From Runella limosa DSM 17973 (GTDB lineage: Bacteria; Bacteroidota; Bacteroidia; Cytophagales; Spirosomataceae), in NCBI RefSeq assembly GCF_000482465.1, contig NZ_AXVJ01000041.1, positions 117,915-181,914 on the forward strand: a stretch of DNA of 64,000 bases, written 5' to 3'. Position 1 is the first letter of the stretch. Each line of letters starts with the position of its first letter. The notes beneath the pieces were generated by a model. That model saw only the letters and a program-made list of their open reading frames with translations, did not search any database and was not told the DNA's origin. Of the stretch, positions 27,162-37,750 are shown in pieces. The position numbers were made by a program, and so were the translations under genes.

Positions 27162-29987
27162 TTAATTAATGGTTAATGTCGTTTGGGTGAGGTTGTTGTT
27201 GATTTTTTCTTCACCTGCCGATCCATGATAGATAGTGACTGTAAGATGCTGCGTGGTATTTGTTGGGATGCCTGCTTTGCGCGTGATGGTAAAGCCGACT
27301 GCTTTGAAACTGTTTTGGGGAACTGTGATGCCTGCTTTGGCCGTCACGACTATGAAGTCTGCCGTTTCGTTGAATGTCCAGTCGCTATTACTATTTGCCT
27401 TTCCACCACCGACGGTTGAGGTGCCTGATGTTGCACTAAAACTTATCGTAAAGGCAGATAATTTGGTGATGCGGAAAGTAATTGGGGTATTGACAACCTG
27501 CGGTTTGTTGTTGATTTCGTTGACGTTGACAATAAAATCTCGATTCGTAGTGAGGGAATTAAATTCTAATCCGTCAATCTCGATGGTTGGGTTTAGGTCG
27601 GGCAATAGCGCATCACCCCAGGTGTTAGGAATGGCATCTACGGGCGTTAGAATACCATCGCTGTCAGGGTCTAAATTACCATCAACTACTCCGTTATTAT
27701 CAGCATCGAGTTCTGGGCGTAAGCCACCCTCCGTAAAATCGGTCAATCCGTCGTTGTCAGAATCCAAGTCATAAGGATCACTGCCTCCTTGTCCATCGGT
27801 ATTTTGAGGGGTGGTTCCACTAGGCGCGGCACTGGCAGGAATCCCTGAAGAATTGACAGCGCCATCTGCTTGACCATTTCCATCAACATCGACTCCTCCT
27901 GCTTCGATGACGTCATTGATTCCGTCATTATCGGAGTCTAAATCAAGACTATTGGGAATACCATCGCCGTCGCAGTCAGCATTTGCCACGCCATTATAAA
28001 GAACAGTAGAGCAAGTCGCCGCGTCTTCAACGGTATCTAAAATACCATCATTGTCATCGTCAAGGTCAACGTCATCTTTGTAGCCATCGCCATCAGTGTC
28101 GGGGGCACAGCTTGTGATTGTTACCGTAACGGCATTACTGGGAGGACTGTAACAGCCTGTAACACTGTCATAAAAATAAGCGTAGTAGATTCCAGCCCCC
28201 GCTGTAGTAGGGGTGGAATAAGCGAGACCTGCGTGGGTATTGTTGGTAAACCAAACGCGTGCTGCACCACTGGGGGTTGGGGTGGTTACGAGCAGATTCA
28301 GGTTGACAGTGGTGATTGGGCAACTATTGGTGGCGGAGGTAGCACTTATACTTGGCGCAACTACCCCTGCGGCAGTTGCTGCTTTTAATACCATATTATA
28401 AATGTTGGTTGTGCCGAGGTCCACACCAAGGAAGTTGGAAACCGTAATTTTTATTTCATCAAATGATTTTGTGGTAACAAAACCAATAATTTGTCGGCTT
28501 GAACTTAATAATGTAAGCGAAATGAGATTGCCTCCGCTCGACTCCTGAAAAACCCCATCTTTATACGTACTGATGGTGGCACCATTTAATAGGTTAACCC
28601 CAATGAGTGAGGAGTTTTCAATGTCAGCTCCTGCAAATGTCCCTATGGGGTAGTCGGTGAGCACATCTTTTACCGAAAGAGAGCTGCTACTACCAACACC
28701 TACGGCCAAGACGATACTTGCAAAATTGGAGGTATTGGCATCTACTGCATTGCTGGCGTTATTAACGGCACAGCCCGCACATACCAAACCAGAGTTGGAA
28801 ACATCGACCACGGCTGGGTAACTTGGCGTGACTAGGTTGGTGACGGTACTACAATTGAGGGCGGCCCCTGCACAAAACCGTTGAACAACCGCATTATAGA
28901 CCTGTGTTGTATTTACGACTCCAAGTAAATTGGTAACTTCAAGCTGAACTTCATCAAATTCTTTGGTCGTAATAAAACCGACAAGTTGTTTGCCACTACC
29001 AGTTAATAAAAAGGAATTGATGGAGACTAATGTAGCACTGGTTGAAGATTCTTGGGGAGTGTTATTCAAATAGGTGCGAATTGTTATCCCTGAGAGCAAA
29101 TTGGCATTAATGAGATTGGAATTGGAGATGTTAAATCCAGCAAACGTGCCTATGGCATAGCTGTTGAGCGCGTTTTTAACCGAAATAGAGGCGTTGCTGC
29201 CAAGGGCTGCCGTGAGCGAAAGGGTAGCAAAGTCGGAGGTAGAAGCACTGATGGCATTATCGGCATTGGTTACGCTACAACTCACGCAAGCTACGCCACT
29301 AATGCCCGTGTGGGTGGTATTGATATAAACAGGGTGTGTAGGGTTGTTTAATTCTGTTTGCGTGTTACAGTCTAAGGCAGGAGCAGCAGAAAAGCGTTTG
29401 ATGACGGCGTGATATACTTGGGCTGAAAAAAGGACGGCTACCAAGGCCTCATATTCAATCCGAATTTCGTCAAAAGATAATGACGTGACAAAACCCAAGG
29501 TGATATTTCCATCTGGATCTAGCAGTGAGGTGTTTATTCCTATACCCGTATTGGTTGCAACAAATGATTGTCTTAGCGAGCCGCCTAAAAAGGTTTTAAT
29601 GGTTACTTTTGCCCCCACCGACGCTTGTAATAGCCCACTGCCGCTTACTTTATAACCTGCATACGTGCCTGCTGGATAAGTATCGTTTCCGTCTTTGACA
29701 CTTAACTCTCCATCGCATCCTAAACCTGTAACACTTATTGTGGCAAAATCGGTGGTGCTTGCGTTGGTGAGATTGGCTTCATTGGAGATAGACCCTAAAC
29801 ACAGCGGGATGGCTGATGCTATTGAATTAGTGACATCGGGCGTAAGACTGTTGTAGGTGGCGTTTGTCCATGCTGAAGCGGTATTAAGGGGTGCATTTGC
29901 AATTTGGGCAGCTACCATCTGCGAATACAATAGTAATACGAAAATCAGTAAAACACTTTTATGACGTGGGAGTAGTAAAATATTCAT
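27162..29987 (-). CDS. Large secreted Asp-rich repeat protein
   Basis: This is a 941-residue exported protein. The start is set at [28 protein letters not shown], a signal peptide; the longer frame adds 41 residues without function. The first two thirds hold three copies of a roughly 170-residue unit (each with a DFAT.S / GTFAG / FDE pattern, for example [41 protein letters not shown]). A short Ig-like domain ([19 protein letters not shown]) follows, then the Asp-rich TSP3-like block and the same C-terminal domain as the intron-split gene. No T9SS sorting signal is seen. It is the first gene of the three-gene operon. Confidence 0.85.
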   Translation of the reverse strand: MNILLLPRHKSVLLIFVLLLYSQMVAAQIANAPLNTASAWTNATYNSLTPDVTNSIASAIPLCLGSISNEANLTNASTTDFATISVTGLGCDGELSVKDGNDTYPAGTYAGYKVSGSGLLQASVGAKVTIKTFLGGSLRQSFVATNTGIGINTSLLDPDGNITLGFVTSLSFDEIRIEYEALVAVLFSAQVYHAVIKRFSAAPALDCNTQTELNNPTHPVYINTTHTGISGVACVSCSVTNADNAISASTSDFATLSLTAALGSNASISVKNALNSYAIGTFAGFNISNSNLINANLLSGITIRTYLNNTPQESSTSATLVSINSFLLTGSGKQLVGFITTKEFDEVQLEVTNLLGVVNTTQVYNAVVQRFCAGAALNCSTVTNLVTPSYPAVVDVSNSGLVCAGCAVNNASNAVDANTSNFASIVLAVGVGSSSSLSVKDVLTDYPIGTFAGADIENSSLIGVNLLNGATISTYKDGVFQESSGGNLISLTLLSSSRQIIGFVTTKSFDEIKITVSNFLGVDLGTTNIYNMVLKAATAAGVVAPSISATSATNSCPITTVNLNLLVTTPTPSGAARVWFTNNTHAGLAYSTPTTAGAGIYYAYFYDSVTGCYSPPSNAVTVTITSCAPDTDGDGYKDDVDLDDDNDGILDTVEDAATCSTVLYNGVANADCDGDGIPNSLDLDSDNDGINDVIEAGGVDVDGNGQADGAVNSSGIPASAAPSGTTPQNTDGQGGSDPYDLDSDNDGLTDFTEGGLRPELDADNNGVVDGNLDPDSDGILTPVDAIPNTWGDALLPDLNPTIEIDGLEFNSLTTNRDFIVNVNEINNKPQVVNTPITFRITKLSAFTISFSATSGTSTVGGGKANSNSDWTFNETADFIVVTAKAGITVPQNSFKAVGFTITRKAGIPTNTTQHLTVTIYHGSAGEEKINNNLTQTTLTIN

Positions 29988-30562
29988 ACGTTGTAATGTT
30001 AGAGAAGAGTTTGGTGAAATATATACCAATAGTAGTGCCTGTTTTGTTGACAAACTGGCAAAGAATGTTCCATGAAGACATATCCTCTGTGGCCAGGCAG
30101 GGAGAGGCAAATTGAGGGGGATTTAGCGCAAAAATACGGGGCAAAAAATGAGGGTTTTGACTAAATTCCCATATCTAGACGGATAGATTTGAGTTTTGTT
30201 AACAACGGAATTTTCTTGTTGCCAATCGGGTATCTAATGTGACAAAAAGTCAATCAATTGATAATCAGTAGTATATGAGAGTTGCTATTGGAGGGGATAA
30301 AATTGGCGCAGACTGTCAAAAATCGTGCCGTTTAAAGAGAGTGTTGAAGATTAAAATTCCGCCCTAAACATGTTTATGTAAAAAAAAGTACACTTAAAAG
30401 GTTTAAAAGTCTTTTTTTCATTCCTAAAAGTTTTTTTTGCTAAGTTTGTTTTTAGTATATACTTTAACTTACTACATTCGCGTACTGGTCTCAACAATAA
30501 GGCATACATAAGTGGGTATGCGTGCGCAATCGGCATAAGTCTATAATAAAAAAGGAATAAGT
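29988..30562. other. AT-rich divergent intergenic region
   Basis: This 575-bp region lies between the Asp-rich operon (minus) and the first AraC-type gene (plus). No protein-like frame was seen. TAAGTTTG at 30441-30448 fits the -7 consensus for the plus strand, but a matching -33 element is not clear. Long A and T runs at 30378-30440 suggest bent DNA or regulatory sequence. Confidence 0.5.
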
Positions 30563-31342
30563 ATGAATATAGAGTTTACAGTACTGAAAGAAGAAGGTGA
30601 CTATAAATTAATAAACCATAGAAAATGGGTTATTGATAGAGATATTCATTATGGTGTTTTTGGCGAATTTTTCTTTTATATAAGTTCAAATCATGATTTT
30701 CCAATGTATTTGCAGGATTATTCAATAATTAATCCAATTTGCTTCAAATTTTGTGATAAAAACCATACCAGATGTATTTACTTATTTTTAGATCAAAAGT
30801 GGTTGAAAAATGAATTAAAACTTCCAATTGACGAAGTAGCGTTGGTTGCTCCTTATTTATGTAAAGAATGGAGTAGAGATAAACATATTATTTCTAATAA
30901 ATTTAATCTACTTTGGGAACAGCTTTCATTATCTACAAGTAATATTTTATTTTTTAGGGCTTTTATTTATGATTTGATATATCGAGTTATCGATGAGATA
31001 GAAAATAGTATCAACCTATGTCAGGAAAATGCGTATTACAGAAAAGAGAAGCGTAAAATAGAGCAAGTAGTAGAAAGAGTTATCCAAAATGTTCATTTGC
31101 CTATTCCAAAACTGGAGCAATTTGCCCAAGAAGTGGGGATGAGTGTCAGCAAATTTAAGATGTTATTTAAGAAAATATATGGACAAAGCCCTTATCAATA
31201 CCTGCTTGAACATAAACTGGTGTATGCCCGTAGAATGTATCAAACGGGCGAATATACACTATCGCAAATTGCATTAAAAATAGGTTACAGCCATATTTCA
31301 GGCTTTACGAAGATTTATAAAAAACGCTTCAATGAACGCTAA
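30563..31342 (+). CDS. AraC-family transcription regulator, first of two
   Basis: This is a 259-residue regulator. The C-terminal 100 residues carry a double helix-turn-helix of the AraC type: LPIPKLEQFAQEVGMSVSKFKMLFKKIYGQSPYQYL, then YTLSQIALKIGYSHISGFTKIYKKRF. The N-terminal 150 residues are AT-rich coded, with many Asn and Lys, and match no sensor domain that I recognise. The stop overlaps the start of the second AraC-like gene by 11 bp, so the two are translationally coupled. The operon of surface proteins upstream and the beta-helix gene downstream are possible targets. Confidence 0.88.
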   Translation: MNIEFTVLKEEGDYKLINHRKWVIDRDIHYGVFGEFFFYISSNHDFPMYLQDYSIINPICFKFCDKNHTRCIYLFLDQKWLKNELKLPIDEVALVAPYLCKEWSRDKHIISNKFNLLWEQLSLSTSNILFFRAFIYDLIYRVIDEIENSINLCQENAYYRKEKRKIEQVVERVIQNVHLPIPKLEQFAQEVGMSVSKFKMLFKKIYGQSPYQYLLEHKLVYARRMYQTGEYTLSQIALKIGYSHISGFTKIYKKRFNER

Positions 31343-31913
31343 GAAAAACTCCACCTCGCAAGAACAGTTAACCATTGTTTTAAACATCGAAGATTTTAAA
31401 CGAATAGAAGGAGATTTAATTGAAAAAAGAATTCCTTTTTCAATTGGTTATTCCTCTAAGCCTTGTGAAAAACAAGAAGAAATAACTGTTACTAAAATCG
31501 AAAGGGTAGAAGTCTCAAAAAAAGAACAACCCGAATACCCTAACATAGTTGTTGACAAATTAGAACAAGTAGTTAATAAGTATATAGGGCCAAACTTCGA
31601 ATCAGAACTTCCATCTTTAGATAATATTTGTGAAGAACTTAGTATGAGAGAAAGCACGTTTAAACGAGTTTTTAAACAGTACTATGGTGTCACCCTTCAC
31701 CAGTATTATATGATGAAAAAAATGGATCATGCTGCAAACCTTATTAGAAGTGGATATACCATTACGTCGGTTTCTAAAATTATTGGGTATGCGCACCCCA
31801 TAAAATTTACCAAAATGTTTCAAAAACATTTTGGCGTTTCACCAAAAAAATACCAACAATTTCAGAAAAACTTGTCACTAGAGAAGTTAAGAGACTCAGT
31901 TAGAGGAGTCTAA
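31332..31913 (+). CDS. AraC-type HTH protein, second of two
   Basis: This is a 193-residue protein. The C-terminal part has an AraC-type double HTH (LPSLDNICEELSMRESTFKRVFKQYYGVTLHQYYMM and YTITSVSKIIGYAHPIKFTKMFQKHFGVSPKKYQQF). The N-terminal 85 residues are short and unlike the usual AraC sensor domain. It overlaps the preceding AraC gene by 11 bp and its 3' end overlaps the convergent LuxR-type gene by 18 bp. Two adjacent AraC-like HTH proteins may act as a heteromeric pair; this is inference. Confidence 0.88.
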   Translation: MNAKKNSTSQEQLTIVLNIEDFKRIEGDLIEKRIPFSIGYSSKPCEKQEEITVTKIERVEVSKKEQPEYPNIVVDKLEQVVNKYIGPNFESELPSLDNICEELSMRESTFKRVFKQYYGVTLHQYYMMKKMDHAANLIRSGYTITSVSKIIGYAHPIKFTKMFQKHFGVSPKKYQQFQKNLSLEKLRDSVRGV

Positions 31914-32693
31914 AAGACGAGTGATGTGAATCAAGTTGATAAGTTCACCAGTATTTTTTAAATAAAATTTCTGCAAAATATGCCTACGGTGCGTGTCCAC
32001 TGTATGCTTACTAATACTTAAATGTTCGGCGATAGTTTTGCTTTCTTCTCCTGAAACGAGATAGCTTATAATCTCGATTTCACGTTTAGAGGGCAATTCT
32101 ATCTGTTGAAGGTCTTCCACATCGGGCAGGTATTCGTACAGCCGTCCGTCAAAGTCTTTTCCCCAAAAACGAATGTACCTTCTTTGATAAGAATCGCTCA
32201 ATGTATTGTTTTCTTGAAGCAATACGAGTAAGCTTCTAATGCTACCATCAGAATCTAGTTCAAGAATTTTGGCCGATTGGGTAATGTGGATGTAACTACC
32301 ATCTGATTTGCGTAGTTTAAAGTTCAGGAGTATGTTAAGGTTATATTTGTCTTCCGTACTACATCTTTCTAAAATGTAGAATAAAAGTTTATTACACAGA
32401 TTGTGAACGCCAAGGTCTGAGGGGTGTATAAGCTTTGTGTAAGAAAGAACTCCTTCTCCAAAAATCTCTTCTATTTTCCATCCCCACCATTCTTCAACAT
32501 CGACACCCACATACTGCTGGGTCATTTTTTTTACATCTACCACGACAGGTACTGTTCTAACCATCTGAAATATAGATGTTAATAGCGGGTTGGATTCGAC
32601 GTGAAGTCGGTTTGAGTTGCTTTTGTTTAGAATATTTTTTGAGTTCCAAAGAGATAAAACGTCCGAGTGTGCTGAAGTAGTAGGGGTGGCCAT
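31896..32693 (-). CDS. PAS-LuxR type transcription regulator
   Basis: This is a 265-residue regulator, starting at MATPTTSAHSDVLSLW; the longer frame upstream is AT-rich and runs through the promoter region. Residues about 60-190 form a PAS-like fold (WWGWKIEEIFGEGVLSYTKLIHPSDLGVHN and LRKSDGSYIHITQSAKILELD). The C-terminal LuxR/GerE HTH is LPSKREIEIISYLVSGEESKTIAEHLSISKHTVDTHRRHILQKF. There is no receiver domain, so it is not a classic response regulator. It diverges from the large beta-helix surface protein gene. Confidence 0.88.
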   Translation of the reverse strand: MATPTTSAHSDVLSLWNSKNILNKSNSNRLHVESNPLLTSIFQMVRTVPVVVDVKKMTQQYVGVDVEEWWGWKIEEIFGEGVLSYTKLIHPSDLGVHNLCNKLLFYILERCSTEDKYNLNILLNFKLRKSDGSYIHITQSAKILELDSDGSIRSLLVLLQENNTLSDSYQRRYIRFWGKDFDGRLYEYLPDVEDLQQIELPSKREIEIISYLVSGEESKTIAEHLSISKHTVDTHRRHILQKFYLKNTGELINLIHITRLLDSSN

Positions 32694-33040
32694 TGATAGT
32701 AAAATGAATTTATTGCGTGTGATAACGTTGGCTAAATTACAAAAAAAATGGATTTGGTAATATAGTTTTTTGAATTTGAAATTGAGAAATACTTGATATT
32801 GAGTACTGTTTGTTGAAAAATATAAATGTAGGTACATCTATTTCTTTAAATAGTTATACGCTATTTGACATTAAGTAAGGTTTTTTAGATAAAAAACCAT
32901 TCAATCAATTACTAGATATTGAGTATTGTTACTCCTTTTTTTTAAGTTGAATTTTGACGAATAAAACATAATCAGTCTATAATATATGTTTTATTATGTA
33001 GTTAATCATCATCTTTTCACCATTTACTATTTTACCCTCT
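32694..33040. promoter_or_regulatory. Divergent regulatory region with direct and inverted repeats
   Basis: Three structures are visible in this 347-bp AT-rich gap. First, a near-identical 20-bp direct repeat (ACTTGATATTGAGTACTGTT at 32791-32810, ACTAGATATTGAGTATTGTT at 32911-32930; 18 of 20 match). Second, a perfect 9-bp inverted repeat GGTTTTTTA-GA-TAAAAAACC at 32879-32898. Third, an 11-bp inverted repeat AATAAAACATA / TATGTTTTATT at 32960-32995. They are plausible binding sites for the adjacent PAS-LuxR or AraC proteins. Confidence 0.55.
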
Positions 33041-36000
33041 ATGGAAAAATATTACCTAAAGGTAAGGCAACAAAGCGTGCTTTATTTGTTTCTTGTTTTA
33101 TTTGTTTTTACTACTATACCTCTTCTTGCGGCAGATTTGTATGTCTCTAAGTCAGGGAATGACGGTAATGCGGGAAGTATGGGTTCACCAAAATTAACGA
33201 TTCAGGCTGCAATTGCTGCGGCGAGTGCTGGAGATGTAATCAATGTTGCAGCAGGGACTTACAATGAATCGTTGATATTTGACAAGTCCTTGACGCTACA
33301 GGGTGTAAGCACAGATAAGAGTTTGCAAGTTTTGGATGGAACGGGTTTAGGTACGAAGAGTGGAATAGTACTTAACAATGGGGTTACGAATGTAACAATC
33401 AAGAATTTTACGATTCAGAAGTTTGTTGGTGGCAGTGGTAATTCGCATGGTGGTATTTATGGAATTGGCGGCAACAATAACCTAACGGTGACGAATGTTG
33501 CGTTGTTGGATAACGTTAATTCTTCAGGATTTTATGCCAATGGTCCGATAACGAATGTATCTATTACGAATTCAGTGGTAAATAATCATGGAACTGGAGC
33601 CCGTGGTATAGTGATATGGAATGGTTTGAAGCAAAATATTACGATTAGTAATAATAGCTTAACCAACAACAATTGCTGCGGGATTGAATTGCAAGATGGT
33701 ACAGCGTCGAATGTACAAATAAATGGGAATACAATAGATATATCAGGAGGAGACAATGCGATTGGTGTTAGTGGACTAAATACGGTTTCGGGCGCTAACA
33801 CGATTAACAATAATACCATTACTGGCGGAGGTCGTTATGGTATAGAGATTAAGAACCCAGCAGGCGGAGTGACGGTATCAGGGAATAATGTTAGTTTGAC
33901 GAGTCAAAACAGTGATTTACGAGACCGAGCTGGGATAGCAGTCTTTCGTAGAGGTAAGCAGGCGTCGAATGTAGATGTTCCTAATGGTGTAACGATTACG
34001 GGGAATACTGTAACTGGTTATCAGCAGAGTAGTTCGAGTGAAGGCTTTGGGATAGTGATAGAGGGGACTAACCATAGTGTAACAGGGAATACATTGACGA
34101 ATAATGAGGTTGGGATATTACAGCAGCAGAATACGTCGGATTATCCAGGAGATGCAGACCAGTCAAATTTAGTGGATCAGTATTTTGGACGGGGTAATTC
34201 ACCTATAACGTGTGGGAATACGATTTCTGGGAATACTTTTAGTGGCAACACGACAGACACTCGTAATGTGGGCGGGATTGGTTCAGGATTGGTGACAAAC
34301 ACAAGCACGAACGAGTATTTTTGTTCGATACAGCCAGCGATAAATGATGCCGATACTCAAAACGGTCACATTATTACAGTTGCAGCAGGGACTTATAAAG
34401 AGGACGTTAGTGTTACAAAACAGTTAACGATTAATGGAGCAGGTATTGATGCGTCTATCGTTGAAGGCCCGATAGGTGGAGGAGGGGCAACCTTTCAGAT
34501 TGCCGCGAATGGAGTTATCATCAATGGTTTTACCATTACTCGCGCAGGTAATAATACTACGGATTGGAACAATGTGGGCTTGAATACAGCGGGAGTAGCT
34601 GTACAAGGACAGACAAGCAAGGTCGAATTGAAGAACTCAAAGCTTGTAGGCAACCGTAATGCCATTGATGTAAACAATAGTAATGGCAATAACATTCACA
34701 ATAACATCATTACGAACAACCGCACGGGGGTAATATTCCGCAACCAAACAGATAATACACTGTTTACCGAAAATGAGGTGACAGATAACTGGACGGTTGG
34801 AATACTATTTTTGGATGCAAGTGGCGGTTCAAATAGCCCAGTTCAAACGGCTGTAAATAGTACTTTTAGCCAAAATAAAATCACAGGAAACTGGTACGGA
34901 GGAGTAGTTGACCGCCAAACAGGGGGGAGCTTACCAGCTGCAGGAAGCAATCTAAAGGGCTTTAACTGTAACTGGTACGGGACAACTTCGCCAGTAATTT
35001 CGACGGCTAATAGCTCAGAACCAATGTATGCAGATTTGATTCCTGTTGCATTTGGCGGAACTGCTTCAAATCCAGGCGGAGCACCCGATATAGCAGGAAT
35101 TGCCTCCGCTAATATCCAGTATGCACCATTTTTGTCATCGGGAACAGACAGCGACGGTGGTACGGTAGGTTTTCAGCCAGTTCCTGGAAGTTGTGTACCA
35201 TGTGTGGGTGTTGCTACGATTGGTACGGCCACCACTATTTGTGAAGGAGGCAATGCAACGATTACTGTGACAGGAACGCCAAACACAAGCGTTACCTATA
35301 ACATCAATGGCAGTGGAAGCTATACATTGGCTTTGAACGGTGCAGGTACTGGTACATTCAATACTGGAGCACTCTCAAGTACTACTACCTATAATCTAGT
35401 GAGCGGAATAAATGGTAGTTGCACATCAACTCTAACAGGCTCGGTGACCATCACGGTAAACTTGAACCACTCTATAGCTCTGTCATCAGCTGTAGGTACC
35501 GACGCACAGGCATCATGTATTGGAACGGCTATTGTCCCAATCACGTACACATTGGGCGGAGCTGCTTCTGGAGTATCCATAACTGGATTACCAGCGGGGG
35601 TAACTTATGCAGTAAATGGAGGGGTTGTTTCGATCAGCGGAGTGCCAACGGCAAGTGGTGTATTTTCTTATAACATCGTTACAACAGGGCCTTGTGTTAC
35701 GACAAGTACTACGGGAACAATAACGGTGAATATTAAACCACAGATTAAAATTGTTGCGAATGGAACAAAGTTTGTAGAAGGCAACAATACAACGCTATGT
35801 GACATAGATGCTAATCCTTCTAACAACACTTTGGCGTCAACTATCACGACTAATTGTTTGTCTGGACCTGTGCTTTGGCGGACAAAAATAGGTGCTGCTG
35901 CTTGGTCTGATTGGACTGCAACTGCGCCAACATCGCAGCCGAGCGATAATACAGAATACCAATACCAAGCTTCGTGTAATGCGTGCCCATCGACGATTAC

Positions 36001-37675
36001 TAACGCGATTTCGATTAAAATCAATTATCGTGCATCTACACCACAAAATGTGTCAATGGTAGCTGACGGAACGACCATCCAAGCAGGTCAATCGGCGACA
36101 TTGTGTGACCAAGATGGCAATGCGTTGGTATTTAATGCGACTTGTGGAGCAGGTGAGGTGTTACTTTATTCGGTTGATGGAGGAGATTATTCAACAACAA
36201 TTCCTTCTCAGATTGTGGATGGAAACTTCCATAATTACCGCGTTCGTTGCCGTAAATCTGACGGGACACCTTCGTGTATTGAAACTGAGTCAGCGGTTAT
36301 GACATTAAAGCTAACAACAATAAGTATTACGCCTACGGTTTCTATTACACCGCTAAATAGCTGTACTGCTTCGAGTACGTTTACAGGAAGCACAACCTGC
36401 GGTAGTTTCGCCACTTTATGGTATGATGCTACCACCAACCAAGTATTACCAAATTTGCCAACGACGCCACCGACAACCACTACATCATACTATGCTCGTT
36501 GCCAAAATGCAGAGGGTTGTTTGAGTACGCCTAGCAACACCGTTACTTACACAGTGCTACCTGTGAACGTGGCGCCAATCGTGACTGCAAGTGCAGAATC
36601 AGTTTGTACAGGGACTTCGGTTACGCTTACTACAAACTGTCCAGCTGGTGCGAGTGTTTTGTGGAATACATCAGCAACAGATGCTGTGTTGACGGTGGCA
36701 TTTAACAACGCAATTACGCAGTCATACTCGGCACAGTGTATTTTGGGAAGTGGTTGCCAGACGCCATTTAGTGAACCTAAAAGTATCCTTTGGAAGTCAT
36801 TTGATATAACGCTAATCAACATTGGCCAAAGTCAATCGGCAGTTAAAGCTTCCAATGATAAGGCGCTGTGGAGTAGTCAATTTATCACCAAGGATGGTGG
36901 CCCAGACTTGGATTTCAGTAACCAAGGTAATCCAACGATTTATTTTACGGAAAACTTAAATAAAACAGCTCCGCGTTATTGGACGATTCATGCCGATGCT
37001 TGTGCTTTAGGAACAAATGGTTCGTTGACGTTTGATATGAGAGCAACGCCTGAAACAGGTGTAGTACGTTCGTTCAATACGCACGAAAACAATGCTCCTT
37101 ACTTTATGTATGCTAACCGTGAAGGCTGGACTGAGTTATATGCACCTAACCACCCTGCTTATGGCTTCTATCAAGTGAATGAAGCGGGAGGAAACATATA
37201 TGATGAAGGTTTGCCAAAAGGATTGTACAAACTTAGCGTTCGTTATTGGGATATGAAGGGTTGGGGAAGTATTTACCCAGCTACTCGTCAACCTCAAGGT
37301 AATGTGTTAGCCTACCAAGAATTTTGGTTCCGCATTGTTTCAAAAGATGGCCCAGGACAAGGTGCGGCGCGGTCAGCAGTGAGCGGTCAGCAGTTAACAG
37401 ACGGTGATTTATCATCAAATTCTACTTCTTTCGCGCAAGTAATGCCAAACCCAGTTACCAAAGTGATGCGTTTGGGTATTCAAGGTGCCAAAGGACAAAC
37501 TGTTAAGGCTGAACTGGTTGATGTGGCAGGTCGCTCAATGTTAGAGCGTAGATTTGTGCCAGAAACGCAATCTCATCAAGAAGAGTTTGAGGTAGAAAAG
37601 CTGGTAGAAGGTATCTATTTCTTACGCGTAACCACCCCAGATAAGCAAGCAACGCTCAAAGTGGTGAAATTCTAG
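33041..37675 (+). CDS. Giant secreted parallel beta-helix protein with T9SS sorting domain
   Basis: This is a 1544-residue surface or secreted protein. The signal peptide (VLYLFLVLFVFTTIPLLA) leads to DLYVSKSGNDGNAGSMGSPKLTIQAAI, a DUF1565-like start of a right-handed beta-helix. PbH1-type repeats rich in NNTITG, GNTISGNTFS and NLTNN run to about residue 430. A second helix starts at EYFCSIQPAINDADTQNGHIITVAAGTYKED and runs to about 660. Then follow Ig/PKD-like segments (ATICEGGNATITVTGTP and others), a beta-rich domain, and the C-terminal type A sorting domain (AQVMPNPVTKVMRLGIQG, VDVAGRSMLERRF, VEGIYFLRVTTPDKQATLKVVKF). Polysaccharide binding or lyase-like activity is possible; no catalytic residues were assigned. 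Confidence 0.9.
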   Translation: MEKYYLKVRQQSVLYLFLVLFVFTTIPLLAADLYVSKSGNDGNAGSMGSPKLTIQAAIAAASAGDVINVAAGTYNESLIFDKSLTLQGVSTDKSLQVLDGTGLGTKSGIVLNNGVTNVTIKNFTIQKFVGGSGNSHGGIYGIGGNNNLTVTNVALLDNVNSSGFYANGPITNVSITNSVVNNHGTGARGIVIWNGLKQNITISNNSLTNNNCCGIELQDGTASNVQINGNTIDISGGDNAIGVSGLNTVSGANTINNNTITGGGRYGIEIKNPAGGVTVSGNNVSLTSQNSDLRDRAGIAVFRRGKQASNVDVPNGVTITGNTVTGYQQSSSSEGFGIVIEGTNHSVTGNTLTNNEVGILQQQNTSDYPGDADQSNLVDQYFGRGNSPITCGNTISGNTFSGNTTDTRNVGGIGSGLVTNTSTNEYFCSIQPAINDADTQNGHIITVAAGTYKEDVSVTKQLTINGAGIDASIVEGPIGGGGATFQIAANGVIINGFTITRAGNNTTDWNNVGLNTAGVAVQGQTSKVELKNSKLVGNRNAIDVNNSNGNNIHNNIITNNRTGVIFRNQTDNTLFTENEVTDNWTVGILFLDASGGSNSPVQTAVNSTFSQNKITGNWYGGVVDRQTGGSLPAAGSNLKGFNCNWYGTTSPVISTANSSEPMYADLIPVAFGGTASNPGGAPDIAGIASANIQYAPFLSSGTDSDGGTVGFQPVPGSCVPCVGVATIGTATTICEGGNATITVTGTPNTSVTYNINGSGSYTLALNGAGTGTFNTGALSSTTTYNLVSGINGSCTSTLTGSVTITVNLNHSIALSSAVGTDAQASCIGTAIVPITYTLGGAASGVSITGLPAGVTYAVNGGVVSISGVPTASGVFSYNIVTTGPCVTTSTTGTITVNIKPQIKIVANGTKFVEGNNTTLCDIDANPSNNTLASTITTNCLSGPVLWRTKIGAAAWSDWTATAPTSQPSDNTEYQYQASCNACPSTITNAISIKINYRASTPQNVSMVADGTTIQAGQSATLCDQDGNALVFNATCGAGEVLLYSVDGGDYSTTIPSQIVDGNFHNYRVRCRKSDGTPSCIETESAVMTLKLTTISITPTVSITPLNSCTASSTFTGSTTCGSFATLWYDATTNQVLPNLPTTPPTTTTSYYARCQNAEGCLSTPSNTVTYTVLPVNVAPIVTASAESVCTGTSVTLTTNCPAGASVLWNTSATDAVLTVAFNNAITQSYSAQCILGSGCQTPFSEPKSILWKSFDITLINIGQSQSAVKASNDKALWSSQFITKDGGPDLDFSNQGNPTIYFTENLNKTAPRYWTIHADACALGTNGSLTFDMRATPETGVVRSFNTHENNAPYFMYANREGWTELYAPNHPAYGFYQVNEAGGNIYDEGLPKGLYKLSVRYWDMKGWGSIYPATRQPQGNVLAYQEFWFRIVSKDGPGQGAARSAVSGQQLTDGDLSSNSTSFAQVMPNPVTKVMRLGIQGAKGQTVKAELVDVAGRSMLERRFVPETQSHQEEFEVEKLVEGIYFLRVTTPDKQATLKVVKF

Positions 37676-37698
37676 TTGAATAAATAGAATCTATAAAC

Positions 37699-37733
37699 AG
37701 AAAAGCCCCCGCTTCGGCAGGGGCTTTTCTGTT
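37699..37733. terminator. Bidirectional terminator
   Basis: AGAAAAGCCCC / GGGGCTTTTCT arms of 11 bp enclose CGCTTCGGCA, with T- and A-rich ends on the two strands. It separates the beta-helix gene from the convergent MBL/rhodanese gene. Confidence 0.9.
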
Positions 37734-37750
37734 ATACAGTAAGCCGTTTA

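Noticed and set aside
21440..30110. T9SS sorting domains on the three Asp-rich proteins
   Set aside because: The C termini lack the conserved PNP..., G.Y and K-rich end motifs, which are clear in the 1544-residue protein.
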